A stretch of DNA of 64,000 bases from assembly GCA_018136815.1 (NCBI GenBank), contig CM030939.1, forward strand, positions 2,426,808 through 2,490,807. Direction: 5' to 3'. Source of the DNA: Isochrysis galbana. Its lineage: Eukaryota; Haptophyta; Isochrysidales; Isochrysidaceae. Under the pieces are notes generated by a model. It searched no databases and had not been told where the DNA came from. It worked only from the letters and a program-made list of their open reading frames with translations. Shown in pieces: positions 10,321 through 23,400 of the stretch. Both the position numbers and the translations under genes were made by a program. Positions within the stretch are counted from its first letter, which is position 1, and every line of letters begins with the position of its first letter.

Positions 10321-10874
10321 GGGCGCGACGGGCTCATTGCGTTGTACGGCCCCCAGGAAGAGTTGCACCTCCGGGCGTCCGAGCCAGCGCTTGCCAACGT
10401 CAAGCGAGCCAAAGCAGTGGGGCTCGAGCGCAAGCGAATCAAGGCATTCCTGCAGCGCGTGGGGCGAGGATGGGTCAGTGTGGATGTGTGCCACCCTCAA
10501 GACCCCGCGTGCCCCCTACCAGTGGCCCCCCACACTGCTCGCGAGAGGTGTGGGCTCACCATGCCCACTACCTCTACCTCCAGGCCATTCTTCGGCCGAT
10601 CGCGGGCGATTGCCCTTCGCGGAAGCTCCGCGTTTCTTATAGTGATGCGCCCCTTATTCATTTCTCTGATTCCCTCCCGTGGGCGACCGTGTCATTCACC
10701 CAAAATAGACCGCCACGCCCGGGGGGAGGGAGGGGGGTCACTCACCGACGCCATTGCCTTTCGTGGGGCGGGAGGGGGTTCGTGGGGGGGGGAGACGGTT
10801 GCCGGGGCAGGTAGGGGGGGACCCTGCGGAATCCTTGGACACCCAGGGGAGGTGGAAAATAGTGGTTAAAAAGA

Positions 10875-11086
10875 GTGAGTGACCGGGCTAGTTTTGAGTT
10901 TGAGTGAGCAGAGTGGGTCAGGGTGTCAGGGTCAGGAGGGCAATCTGCTCCTCGCAAGCCATACGGCATGCCAGGAGGGCGAGTGGTTCCTCCCCCACAG
11001 AAGGGGAGGAGTGGAGAGAGGGGGGGGGCTGGTGGGCTGGTGCCCCCCATGGGTGAACCAAGGGTGAACCAAGTATAAACTAAGTT
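10875..11086 (-). mobile_element. Short hairpin-headed element, body family A, truncated copy
   Basis: On the minus strand it starts with the hairpin at 11067-11086 (AACCAAGTATAAACTAAGTT on plus), then a duplicated GGTTCACCC spacer and an ATG at 11050. The body matches copy 1 (CTCCTGGCATGCC...ATGGCTTGC, GAGGAGCAGA). Similarity is lost near 10890, where TAGCCCGGTCACTCACT (minus strand) links it to repeat F at 42329 and 55626. Confidence 0.55.
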
Positions 11087-11194
11087 GCACCCATATGCTG
11101 TACAGTAGTATAGTAATCTAGTAGAAACGCCCCGTTTTCTGGTTGCCTTCCCCCTTCCGGTATCACGGTTCACTGGGTCGGACCCGTTGGCGCT

Positions 11195-11231
11195 CTCCCC
11201 TCTTGTCGCTTCCCCCCCCCCTCTCTGTCTG

Positions 11232-11275
<44 letters not shown>

Positions 11276-11390
11276 CCCCCCCCCCCCCCCCTGCTTCCCT
11301 CCCTCCCTCCCTCCCTCCTAACCTTCCCCTCTATCCTCGCCTCTTCCCCCCCATCTTCCGCCTCTCTCACACCTCCTTTGGCTTCCTCAA
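11195..11390 (+). promoter_or_regulatory. Polypyrimidine tract before dynein start, including (CT)n
   Basis: Nearly pure C/T on the coding strand, with (CT)n at about 11236-11272, a C run at 11273-11291 and CCCT repeats. It ends about 30 bp before the dynein ATG. Similar coding-strand pyrimidine tracts precede the genes starting at 32574, 45241, 54640 (minus) and 56843. A promoter or 5' UTR role is inferred. Confidence 0.45.
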
Positions 11391-11418
11391 ATTGGCACGA
11401 GGGGAACGAACGCACACG

Positions 11419-14400
11419 ATGTCAGACCCTCGCAAAGAGTATCTCGTCTCGTGCGCGCTCGGCGCGCTCGGGGCGCTTGGCTCCCTTGCCTCTCGGCGGT
11501 GGGAGAAGCCCAGCCATGAGCTTGAGATGGAACTGAGGGACTCCCGCGAGCTGGACGCCTTCGTCGAGACGTTGTCGGTGGGCGTGCTCCAGGTCTCCGG
11601 AAGCTCGCGCAACGGCGGCCGCCGCGAGCTCTCCCTCTCTCACTCGGTCGCGCTCGCCTCAGATGCAGATGTCGGCGTCGTGTTCACCAAGCGCTCGACG
11701 GAGACGATCACTGACAGCAACATTGAGGAGATCGTGATGATGCAGACACTGCATGGCTCACCTCTCCACTCGCTCCAGCTCACGATTCAGCAGCTCTATG
11801 CGCCGCTTCTGCTCAAGGACCCACACCGGTCCTCGACGCTTGATCCCAAGACGCAATCGACGCTCGAGGCGCTCGAGAAGGCCGTGAGTTCCGCTGTACA
11901 GCGCGGCAGCTCCCTGGATGACATATCAGGTGAGACGCCACTCAGAGGCCATGCAAGGCGGTGTCACCATTGGAAGACCCGCCATCCGCCTCTTTCGCAT
12001 GGCAGGGCTCCCGGCCATGGGATGCCACCATGCTAACCCCGCTACATGCACTTAGGCATCATGACACCATTTGATGAGTGCGAGCATTGGCGCCTCAGCG
12101 CGAGCGGCATGTCCGGTGGCAAGCTCTCTTCAGAGGAGCAGCGACGCGCAGAGGAGATATGGCAAGCGTTGCAGCCTATCAGTGAGCGGGTGCGAACCAT
12201 GGATAGACAAACGGTGGCCGATGTGGCCGAGCTCATTGAACAGGTGCGCCGCTGCCGAGAGGATTGCAACACCTTTTCAGATTCGAGCTCGCGTTTATGC
12301 TCCTCCGGCAAGTCGCCTGGCGGCCTCGACCGCCGTGGTGCGCACGGCGTCACGTGTGGCTCAAAAGTGTCATGCCCATGAGCCCCGCCGTTCCCACTCC
12401 CTTTCGCAGCTGCAAGACGTCCTTCGTGACATCTTTGACCTTGGCTATCCCGAAAGTCGGATGCAACATTTTATGCTCTTGCTCGGCTCCACGCTCGACG
12501 GTTACGTCAAGGAAATGCTTGGCCGATGCCAGCTTTGGCGCGACCCGTACCGCAAAATATCGCGGTTGCTGCGCGAGGCGATTGAGCTAGTAGATGCGCT
12601 TGTTGGTGGTTCTGCCCGGCTGACTACAACTTTCTGGGCGGGCAAGTGGCGCAGTGGGCCGTTCCGCGATGAGGCACTCGCCCGGCTACGATTACGCTTG
12701 GAGGAAGCGCTCGCTCTGCGCACCGTGCAACATCAGATTGCGTCCATTCTAAGCGAGAAGCAGGTGGCGGAGATGCGTGTCCAAGAGGTGTTCCAGCCTT
12801 TTGAAGGGATCGATGCTTTGCACCACTCCGCCTTTGCCCAGCCGGCGTGGGATGTCGCAGTGAAGCGCTTTCACGCACTAATGGAGCCAATCGAGCGTGA
12901 CGTGGCCCACAAGCTGCAAGAGAAGCTTACGGCATCTGGCCTACGCGGCCATGCGCTCCTGCGCGAGTTCCTCCGCTCTAAGGAGCTGATGACCCAGCCC
13001 GTCCTGTTCAGTGAGCTGGCGCCAGCGCGAGAGGCGCTCCTCGGGCAGTTGCTCCAGCAATTAGATGTCATGCGAGACGAGTTTGAGACACGCTCGGGCC
13101 AGTATGGCGCGGGGATGGCCAACGGGCGGCAGATGACCGGCAAAAACCTACCCGAGGTCGTTCACCAAATCGTGCTTGCCAAGCAGCTGGAAGGCAAAAC
13201 CAACGAAATGCTCGCTGCCGCGGACACGCTGCTGTGCGACCTGCAGAGCATGCCGCGCTTCCAGGCGAAAGCGCAGGAGCTTCACCAGTACCTCGACGAC
13301 CACGCACAAAAGCACTTTGCGGAATGGGTTGAGGAGGTGGAATTAGAGATGCAAGAGCCAGGTTCGGAGCTTTGCTTGGAGCTTAAGGGGCAATTGATGG
13401 AGGTTAATAAGGACGACCTCACGCTCAAGGTTAATTACTCGGACCGGCTCGTTCGCTTCCTGCGTGAGGTGCGCCAGCTGACGGCGCTCGGCTTTAAGGT
13501 ACCGCAGAAGCTCCAGGTCAACGCCGATATCGCCACGCGCTTCTACCGTCACGGCATGGTCCTTAAGCAAGTGGCCAACTTCTACAACACCATCGACACG
13601 CAGATCGTGCGTTCGCAAAAGCCACTCTTGCTGGACCACGCTGTGCGCTTTGAGCAGTTGGCCACCAATCCGAAGGCTGACAAGGTCGATGGCAACAACG
13701 GATCCCGTGTCATCACGTGGTCCGATCCCAATCAGCTCGAGTCATATATCAAGCAGCTTCACGAGGCGGCCGAGAGGCTGACGCAGGAGAATCGGAAACT
13801 CCGCCAGCACCACACGAGCATCGGAGAGCAAGTGGCGTTGCTCATGGACATCAGCCTCCTTCGCCAGCAGGCCAAGTGGAAGGAGCGCGTCGAGGCGCTG
13901 CGCGCGACTGTTGATGCGCTGCAGCCGCACTATTCTGGGATGAAAGGCTGGCGAATCCATTGGGATATGCAGCTCTTCAAGGCGCTCGAGCATCAATACC
14001 AAATGGGTCTCGAGGGCCTACATCTAGACTTACCGCATATCAAGTGCGACCTCGAGTTCAAGGATCGAAAGTTGCAGTTCCGGCCCTCGCTGGAGGAGCT
14101 GCGCTCTAACTTTTACCGCGAGATCCGCAAGTTTATTTCGATTCCAACCGGCTTCAAGGGTCTTGGCTACTTTGAGGATGGCGGCTCAGGCAAGCACAAG
14201 GTGCTCAAAGTCTTCCGCGACATGCCCGATCGCAACGTTTCGTCGCTACTGGTGGTGTACGAACGCGCGGCTGAACTCTTCACCAAGCTTGAGGCGGTCA
14301 TCAGCAAGTACAAGCCCTGGATGCTTCTCGGTGAGTATGGCGACAGAATTGACGACATGATTGAGGAGCGGCTAACAGAGGCATCGCACTTTGAGGCCAA

Positions 14401-17400
14401 CTTCAAGGTGCTGAAGCAGAAGCGAAAGGAGGCGGAGAAATTACCCAATTCCGAGAAGGTTGGCTGCATCAATGTGAGCCTCACACCGTTCAAGTCTGCG
14501 CTCGAAGATCAATACCAGCGGTTTTCGGATGCTTTGCTGGTAGGAATCCGGGACTCAGCGCTCGCACACCAGAAGGCTCTAGAAGGCTTCGTCGAGAGTT
14601 CGATGGAGAAATTGAGCAAGAGACCACAGTCTGTCGACGAGGTTGGAGGGGCTAAGACCGAATGGAACGGCATTGTCGCTGCAAAGGATCCTACAAAGGA
14701 ACGCTTTCAAAAGCTCGAACAGCTCAACAAACTGCTGCGCTCCGTGGGCCAGCGCGAGGGGCTCGAGGTCGCTGCACTCCATGCGAAATGGGAGGAACTC
14801 GAGCTCACTCTTGATGCCTTCAATGATCGCATCGAGGACCAAATGCAGCACCTGCGTGGCCAGATGGACTCGCGCATCTCGGATGTGCAGCTGCAAGTTC
14901 AAAAATTCTCCGCGCGCTGGTTTGAGCTCAAACCCAAGAAGCTTGACACCTCAAAACCCGAAGAAATGAAGGTCGTCATCGATCGCATCAAGGAGTGGCA
15001 GTCCGAGTTCTTGGAGGTGGTCGAATCTGGTGATAAACTGTTGCGTGATTGCGCACATTTCGACATGCCGCCACCCGAGTTTGCCGGGTTGCAGGACGTC
15101 AAGGCCGACATCGAGTCCTACGTCGCCTCGTGCGCGCTCTTCGAGGAGTACATGGCTGAGCTGGAGAAGTTGGCCTCAGAGGACTGGATCTCCTTCCGCC
15201 AGCGCACCTATGTTTTCGAGGACTTCGTCGTCGCCTGGAAGGAGAAGGCCCAAACATGCCCACCGGGCGCCATCGCCGATCATCTGCGCGCTGAGCTCAA
15301 CAATTACCAGGACCTCGGCCCGCTTCTCAAGAGCGTCCGCGGCGACGCCTTTCAGCCGGAGCACTGGGCGACGCTTTTCCGAAAGCTCGGGATCGAAAAA
15401 GTGTCACTCGAAAAGCTTTGCCTCTCCCACTTCCTCGGCTCTACGGCCAAGCTGTTAGAGCACCAAGATGAGATCAAGGAACTGAACGCTCGTGCCACCG
15501 GCGAGGTTGCGTTGCGCGAGGCGCTGCAAGAAGTCACCGTCTGGTCTCAAGAGGCCACATTCTCCCTTACGTCGTACACAAACAACAACCGCACCACGCC
15601 GCTCATCAAAGACTGGAGAGACATGACGACGCAGGTCTCCGACTTGCAAGCGCTTCTCGGCTCGCTGAAGGACTCGCATTTCTTCGTCGCCTTCGCTGAC
15701 CAGGTCGGTCAATATGAGGCGAAGCTGGCGCTCCTCGACCAAGTGTTGGCACAGCTCAATCCGATTCAACGCAAGTGGGTCTATCTCGAGCCGATTTTCG
15801 CACGAGGTTCCATGCCCAACGAGCAGCCGCGCTTCAGCCGCGTGGACGACGAGTTCACCTCAATCATGCAATCCGTTGGTGACGATCCTCGCGTCTTCTC
15901 GCTGCTGCGCATCTCCAACCTCTCGGAGAATCTCGCCGCCATCTTCGACCAGCTCGAGCGTTGTCAAAAAGCGTTGTCGGATTTCCTTGAGCAGAAGCGC
16001 CAGGCCTTCCCCCGCTTTTATTTCATTGGCGATGATGACCTTCTCGAGATCCTCGGGCAGTCGAAGAATCCAGCGGTAATTCAAACGCACCTCAAGAAGC
16101 TCTTTGCCGGCATTTTCAAGGTGCAGTTCTCCCAAGGCAACCAGGAGATCGTTGCCATGTGCTCGCTCGACCAAGAGCTGGTGCCCGTGATCAAGCCGGT
16201 GACGGTCACGGAGCAGGTCGAGGGCTGGCTCCAGCAGTTATCCATTTCAATGAAAGAGACGCTCATTGACTCCGTAAGCAAGACTGTGAGCAGTGGCTCC
16301 CTCGATGTTGAGAATACTGCTTCGCAGGTGCTCTGCGTTTCCGAAATGGTGACCTTCACAAAACTGGCTGAAGGCGCCATCCAGCGCGGGCGGGCCGCTC
16401 TGGAGGGTCTCAAAAAGGATCTAGCCGCAAAGCTTAACGAATTCACCTCCACAGAGACTGACGTGCCACTCATCGATCTCAAGCTCAAGTCCCTCATTAT
16501 GGACTTGATTCACAACATCTCCGTCGTTGATCAACTAATTGACGCGCAAGCAAGCGCGCTCAACGACTGGAAGTGGCGTTCTCAGCTCCGATACTATCAA
16601 AGCCCGGAGGACGGCCGTGTCCAAATGATGATGGTCGACGCCAAATTCAACTACACCTACGAGTATCAGGGCAACGCTCCCAAGTTGGTGCACACGCCGC
16701 TCACCGACAAGTGCTACCTTACGCTCACACAGGCCATGTACATGGGCTACGGAGGCAATCCGTATGGCCCTGCAGGCACCGGCAAAACCGAATCGGTCAA
16801 AGCCCTTGGCAACGCCTTTGGCCGCCAGGTGCTCGTTTTCAACTGTGACGAGGGTATCGACTCCAAGTCGATGGGGCGCATCTTTGTTGGACTCGTCAAA
16901 TGCGGTGCCTGGGGTTGCTTCGACGAATTCAACCGCTTGTTGCCTGACCAGCTTTCTGAAATCTCACAACAGATTCAGATTATCCAGCACGCGATCAAGA
17001 GCCGCAGCCCGACCGTCGAGCTGCTTGGAGGTGTGCACGAGGTAGAGTTTAATGCGGGCATCTTTGTCACGCTCAACCCAGCTGGGAAAGGCTATCTCGG
17101 GCGCTCACAACTTCCCGACAATCTTAAGGCACTATTCCGTGCTGTGGCGATGTCCAAGCCGGACAACGAGTTGATTTCTGAGGTCCAGATGACCTCGGAG
17201 GGCTTCCTCCACGCTAAGGTGCTTGCGACGAAGCTTGTTGCCGTTTTCCAGCTTTCACAGCAGCTACTCACTCCGCAGCAGCATTACGACTGGGGTCTGC
17301 GCGCCCTCAAGACGGTCCTTCGTGTTGGTGGCCAGCTCATCCAGGCAGAGAAGAGAAAACTTAATCCGGGTGAGAAAGTTTCGCAGGAGACGGAGGAACA

Positions 17401-20400
17401 GATCTTGATCAAGGCGCTGCGGATCAACACGCTATCGAAGCTCACCTATGGGGACACCACTGCATTCAACTCGCTCATATCGGACGTTTTTCCGGGCGCC
17501 ACTGCGTCCGACGTGTCGTACGAGGAGCTCGAGGCGGCGATCAAGGTGGTCTTGCAAGAGGAGAAACTGGAGGAGCTGCAGTTGCAAATGTCCAAGATCG
17601 TTCAATTCTACGAGGCCACACAGAATCGGATGGGTGTCGTGGTGGTGGGCCCATCGGGCTGCGGCAAGACAACCATGTGGCGCGTGCTCAAGCTCGCGTT
17701 GGCGAAGCTCGGCCGTCCGATCCCAACGTACGTAATGAACCCGAAGTCGATGCCACGCCAGCAATTGTTGGGCATCATGGACAACGATACGCGTGAGTGG
17801 TTCGACGGTGTGCTTACGGCTGCATCTCGAAAGGTTGTACAGGAGCCGCCTGACATCAAATCTTGGATCATCTGCGACGGTGATATTGATCCTGAGTGGA
17901 TCGAGTCCCTGAACTCGGTGCTCGACGACAACCGGCTGCTCACCATGCCCAACGGTGAGCGCATCCAGTTCGGTCCCAATGTCAACTTCATCTTCGAAAC
18001 GCACTCGCTGAAGTTCGCCTCTCCCGCAACCGTTTCACGTATGGGCATGATCTTCCTCGACCAGGAGTCCTCCGATACTAAATGTATAGTCAATTGCTGG
18101 GTGCGACGTCAGCCCGAGGACAAACAAATGAAGCTCTCATCGTGGATCGACGACTGCTTCTTCAAAGCCCTCGACTGGGTGGTGAAGGACAACTCAGCAG
18201 TTGTCGAGACAACCCATGCAGGCATTGTGAACGGCGCGCTATCCCATCTGGTTGATGTGTCGACGAAAGCAGAGTTTGCTTGCGCGGCGGTGCGCGGCTT
18301 TGGTTCCAACTTGCCTCTCGAGAAACGGGGCGAACTCGCTCGGCTCATCTACCAGTGGGCCAACGAGGTCCCAGCTGACCACCGGCAGCCGCTGTCCGGA
18401 TACTACGACCAGGCCAGCGGCCAGCAACGCTTATATACTTTGGATACATCGGTTCCTATTGATGCCAAGGCATTGGGTGCTGGCGACTCCATCCTCGTCA
18501 AGACGCCCATGGTGCAGTCGAATGAGCACATGCTCTCTCCATGGATCAGTCGGCTTGAGCCGTTGATTCTCGTTGGGCCAGAGGGCGCGGGCAAAAGTAT
18601 GATTCTCAACCACATCTTCTCCACTCTCAAGTCTACCCAGGTCGCTATGGTCAACTGCTCGGCACAAACGCTTTCGACGCACGTGATCAACAAGCTCGCG
18701 CAAGTGTGCCAACGCTCCACTACCCAGTCCGGCCAAGTATTCCGTCCGCATGGTGCGCAGCGCCTTGTGCTGTACCTGAAGGATATTAACCTGCCTAAGC
18801 CGGACAGGTACGAGACGGCAGAGCTGATCGCCTTCCTCCAGCAGCTCGTGTGCTATCAAGGGTTCTACGACAAGAATCTCGACTTCGTCGGGCTGCAAGG
18901 CATCCAAATTGTTGCGTCGATGAATCCATCCACCACCCTCGGACGGTACCCTCTCTCAACCCGCTTCACCGCCAACGTGCGTCTTGGTTACGTGCACTAC
19001 CCCGACAAGGAATCCCTTAGCTCCATCTATTCTTCTATCCTTCAGTCTGTCCTTGAATATAAGTGCCCAGGTTCAAAGACATGGAGCGGGTCTGCTGCTG
19101 CTAAGAAGTTAGCCGTCTGCATGGTGGATGTGTACGAGAACGTCAAGAAGAAATTTTCGGCGGATGACCAACGCCATTACATGTTTAATCCACGCGATCT
19201 TACGCAGTGGGCTATCGGGTTACTGCGGTATGAGCTCGCGGATTTGGGCCCTGACATGCTCAACACGTGGGCGTTCGAGGGGGCGCGGCTTTTCCGTGAC
19301 CGCCTCGTAAACGCGCGGGATTGCACTCGCTTTGATACCATCCTCACGGGCGCCCTCCGTTCTCACTACGACTTTGCGCTCGATGAGGCAGAGACGACGT
19401 ACACCGCTCTACTTTCGCCCGAATCGGAACGCGTGGGCAACTGCCCGCACAAGACCATTTCCTTGCAGAAGGTACCCCTTTCCGATGTTGTCACCGTCAT
19501 TAAAAAGGGCATCATCATGTTCGAGCGCGAAATCAAGGATCTCAATTTAGTTCTCTTCCCCGACGCGCTGCAAACCATAATGCGCATCGAGCGTGTGCTC
19601 ACTAGGCCGGGCTCGAATCTGCTCATGGTGGGCGCGTCTGGTGTAGGCCGGAGATCGCTGCTCTCTCTTGCTTGCTATCTGCACGGAATTGAAATCGTCT
19701 CGCCGTCCACCGTGCGGGGCTACTCGCTTAAGAGCTTCCGAACAGAGATGAAGGTGTTCCTTCCTCGCGCGGGCGTCCAAGGCACGCCGCTCTGCTTGTT
19801 GCTCGAGGACCACCAACTACGCGATGATGCCATTGTTGAATGCGTCAACTCACTGCTTGCGTCCGGCGAGATTCCTGGGCTCTTCGAGCCGCAGGAGCTT
19901 GAGCCGCTGCTCGCTCCTCTTAAAGAGGAGATGGGCGCCACCGGCTTCAAGCACCGCACGCTCTTCGACTTCTTCATCGCGCGAGTTCAGGCCCACATGC
20001 ACGTCGCTCTCATCATGAACCCATCGAACCCCAACTTCGTGATGCGCTGCGAATCCAACCCGGCTCTCTACACTCGCTGCTCGATGATGTGGCAAGCAGG
20101 GTGGTCCAAGGGTGCGATGGAGGCGCTTCCACCTGAGGTCATCTTTAACGACATCGACGAAGACCAACTGCCGGCTGCCATGCGCGGGCCGTTGATGGCT
20201 AGCATGCTGGCCATCCACCAAATGCATGAGGGGCGAGGCGACGGCACTCCGCGAAAGTACACTTGCTTCATCCGCATGTGGAAGCAGGTGTTCCTCTCGG
20301 AGCGCACTAGGAAGTCGGAGCGAATTGAGCAGCTTCGGGGCGGCCTCAACAAGCTAACCGAGGCAGCGGAAGAGGTGGACAAGCTGCAAAAAGTGGCGAC

Positions 20401-23400
20401 CGAACAGCGTGCTGAGTTGACCATCAAACAGCAAGAGGCCGATACCGCTATGGAACAGATTCAGAAGTCGATGGAGCGCGCTGTGGAGAGGCGTAGCGAA
20501 GTGGAGCAGCTCACCTCGAAGCTCAACAAAGAAGAGGCTGAGATGACAGTCCGCAAAGCCGAAGTCGAGAAAGAGCTCGAGGAGGTCCAGCCCGTCCTTG
20601 AGCAGGCCAAGAAGGCGGTCGGCGGCATCAAGTCGGATAATCTCAATGAACTTCGCTCTTTGAAGATGCCGCCCGAGCCCATTCGCGATGTGCTTGAAGG
20701 AGTCCTACGTCTCATGGGGAACTTTGACACGTCATGGATCTCGATGAAGCGTTTCCTCGGAAATAGGTCTGTCAAAGAGGAGATCCTCAACTTCGACTCG
20801 CGTAAGATTACACCCGAGATCCGCGCAGGCGTCATGGAGCTGCTGAAGAACAAGGGTAACTCCTTCGAGCACGCCGTCATTCATCGCACGTCGGTGGCTG
20901 CGTCGCCGCTCGCTGCTTGGGTGAAGGCCAACTTGGAGTACTCAGCTGTTTTAATCAAGATCGCGCCGCTCGAGAAGGCGAACGCTGAGTTACAAGCCGA
21001 TCTCGAGGCCTCAAAGGACCGACTGGAGAAGTGCCAAACGGCGATGGCAGTGCTTGACGAGAAGGTGAAAGAGCTGAAGGACAATTTCGCCCGTAAAACG
21101 GCCGAGGCGGAACGGCTCAAGCAATCGCTGCAGAAAGCGGAGGACGTGCTGGGCGCTGCTCTTGAACTCCTCGAGAAGCTTTCGGGGGAGCGCACGCGAT
21201 GGGACGTCATGCACCGCGACCTATCTGAGGAGAGTGCTGCGCTGGCGGCGAACGCACTTCTCTCTGCCTGCTTCATCACGTATTTGGCAGATGAGCAAGA
21301 ATCCGTACGCCTCTCCTATATGGCACAGTCGGTTGAGCTGTTGCGCAACGCCAAGCTCATGACCAAGGGGAGCTTTGACACGCTCCAATTTCTCTCAAGT
21401 GAGGGCGAGATGCTGCTGTGGAAGTCTCAAGGGCTACCTGCGGACAAGCTCTCTCAGGAGAATGGCATTGTTCTCATGCGCAGTGCTCAGTCGCCACTAA
21501 TCATTGACCCCTCGAATGCGGCGGTGGAGTGGGTCAAGAACACACTTCGCGACTCCAACCTCTCGGTGGAGGTGGTTTCCTCGCACGAACCACGCTTTGC
21601 CAACGCGCTCGAACTGGCTGTGCGATTCGGCAAGACTTTGGTCGTGCAAGAGGTCGACAAGATTGAGCCCATTCTGGTGCCTGTACTGCGCAAGGACTTG
21701 GTCAGACAAGGACCTCGTCTGGCCGTGCAGATCGGCGAGAAGATGATCGACTATAACGAAACCTTCCGCATGATGCTCGCTACCCGGAATCCAAATCCCG
21801 ACATTCCGGCTGACGTCAGGTCGTTGCTAACCATTGTCAACTTCTCGGTGACTCTCTCCGGCCTCGAGGGGCGTTTGCTTGGTCTGACCATTCAGCATGA
21901 ACAGCCCGAGCTCGAGCAAACTAAAACAACGCTGCTAAAAGCGGAAGAAGACTTGAAGATTCAGTTGGAGCAAATGGAGCAAAAGTTGCTCGTCGACCTC
22001 TCGGCCTCAGAGGGTAATATCCTTGAGAACAAACCGCTCATCACGTCGCTCAACGAACTCAAGACCAAGTCGCAAGCCATCAAGACAAAGCTTGAGCAGT
22101 CAAGCAAGTTGCAGGAGTCGCTTGACGCACAGCGCAACGTGTACCAGCCCGTGGCAGCCGTCGGGTCACGCCTTTTCTTCACTCTCCTAGATTTAGAGAA
22201 GATCAATCCCATGTACCGATATGCTTTGCCAATGTTCATCGATCTGTATACCAAGGCCCTCGATTCGAAAGAACTTGGGCATGCAAATCCTCAGGAGCGG
22301 ACGCGCGCCCTTGGCCCGCTTCTCGAGAAACTCGTCTTCGGCTCAGTGTCGCGATCGCTTTTCAAGGCGGACAGGCTGGCTTACGGAATGCACCTTGTGC
22401 ATATGCTTCACCCCGACCACTTCCAAGAGAACGAATGGGAAGTGTTCACGGGCTCCATGATCATGAGCGGTGGGACTGCCGCAGCTACCTCGCTGCCCCA
22501 ATGGGCAGCGCAAGAGAACGCCTCGGCGTTCCAAATGTTCGCCATGGCATTGCCAGCTCTCTTGATGAAATTCGATCTCAACAACCGCGAGTGGGAGCGC
22601 TGGGTAAAGTCTGAGCGCGCTGAAGTCGAATTCCCGCCACATGTCCCGAATTCGGTGACGCCTTTCCAACGCATTCTTGTAGTGCAAGCTTTGCGCCCAG
22701 AGCGCCTGCAACCGGCGTGCACGGACTTCATCACGCGCGTGCTGAAGGTAGACTCGTTGTCGCCCCTGTCGTCATCCTTACCCCACGTCCATGAGGACTC
22801 AGCCGCTGCTCAGCCGATCCTTATGATAACCACGGCTGGCGCGGCTCCCGATCAAGAGCTCGAGGATCTCGCAGCTCGAATCATGCCGGGCAAGTACCAC
22901 GCGTTGCCGATGGGCGGTCAGACGACAGGAACCGCACTAGGCCTCATCCGGGAGGCTGCCAAGAATGGTCATTGGCTATGCCTTAAAAACCTGCACTTAG
23001 TCGTACACTGGATACCTGAGCTCGAGAAGGAAATATCATCTCTCGAGCCCCACCCGGACTTCCGGCTCTGGCTGACGACTGAACAGCACGCTGCCTTCCC
23101 ACCGATCATCTTGCAACAATCGTTGAAGATCACCTTTGAGGCACCGCCGGGCGTGCATAAAAACTTGCTTCGCACGTACGAGTCGCTCATTATCCCCGAA
23201 TTCATGGAGAAGGGCACTCCTCAGCGTGCGCAGCTGCTCATGATCATTGCATGGTTCCACGCAGTCCTGCAGGAGCGGCGCTCCTACATTCCACAGGGTT
23301 GGACCAAGTTTTACGAGTTTTCCCCAGCAGACTTACGCTCGGCCGTCGACATCTGCGATTCCTCCGCTGGACTTGGCAAGGGTCAACCCGACTGGGTGAC

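Larger units (their letters stand above)
8961..10473 (+). pseudogene. Coding-like sequence split by a candidate TIR element
   Basis: A frame opens right after a good acceptor (CCCTTTTCAG, 8951-8960): MWFRRIIERDVQMQVNDFSD, then GMQDLLEVP. It runs into an inverted repeat at about 9045. On the far side of the repeat-bounded segment a coding-like frame resumes (GRDGLIALYGPQEELHL, then RAKAVGLERKRIKAFLQRVG) and reaches a donor-like TGG|GTCAGT at 10473/10474. I do not recognise the protein. The simplest reading is one exon interrupted by a transposon. The two halves may instead be unrelated, since the frames do not join exactly when the repeat-bounded segment is removed. Confidence 0.35.
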
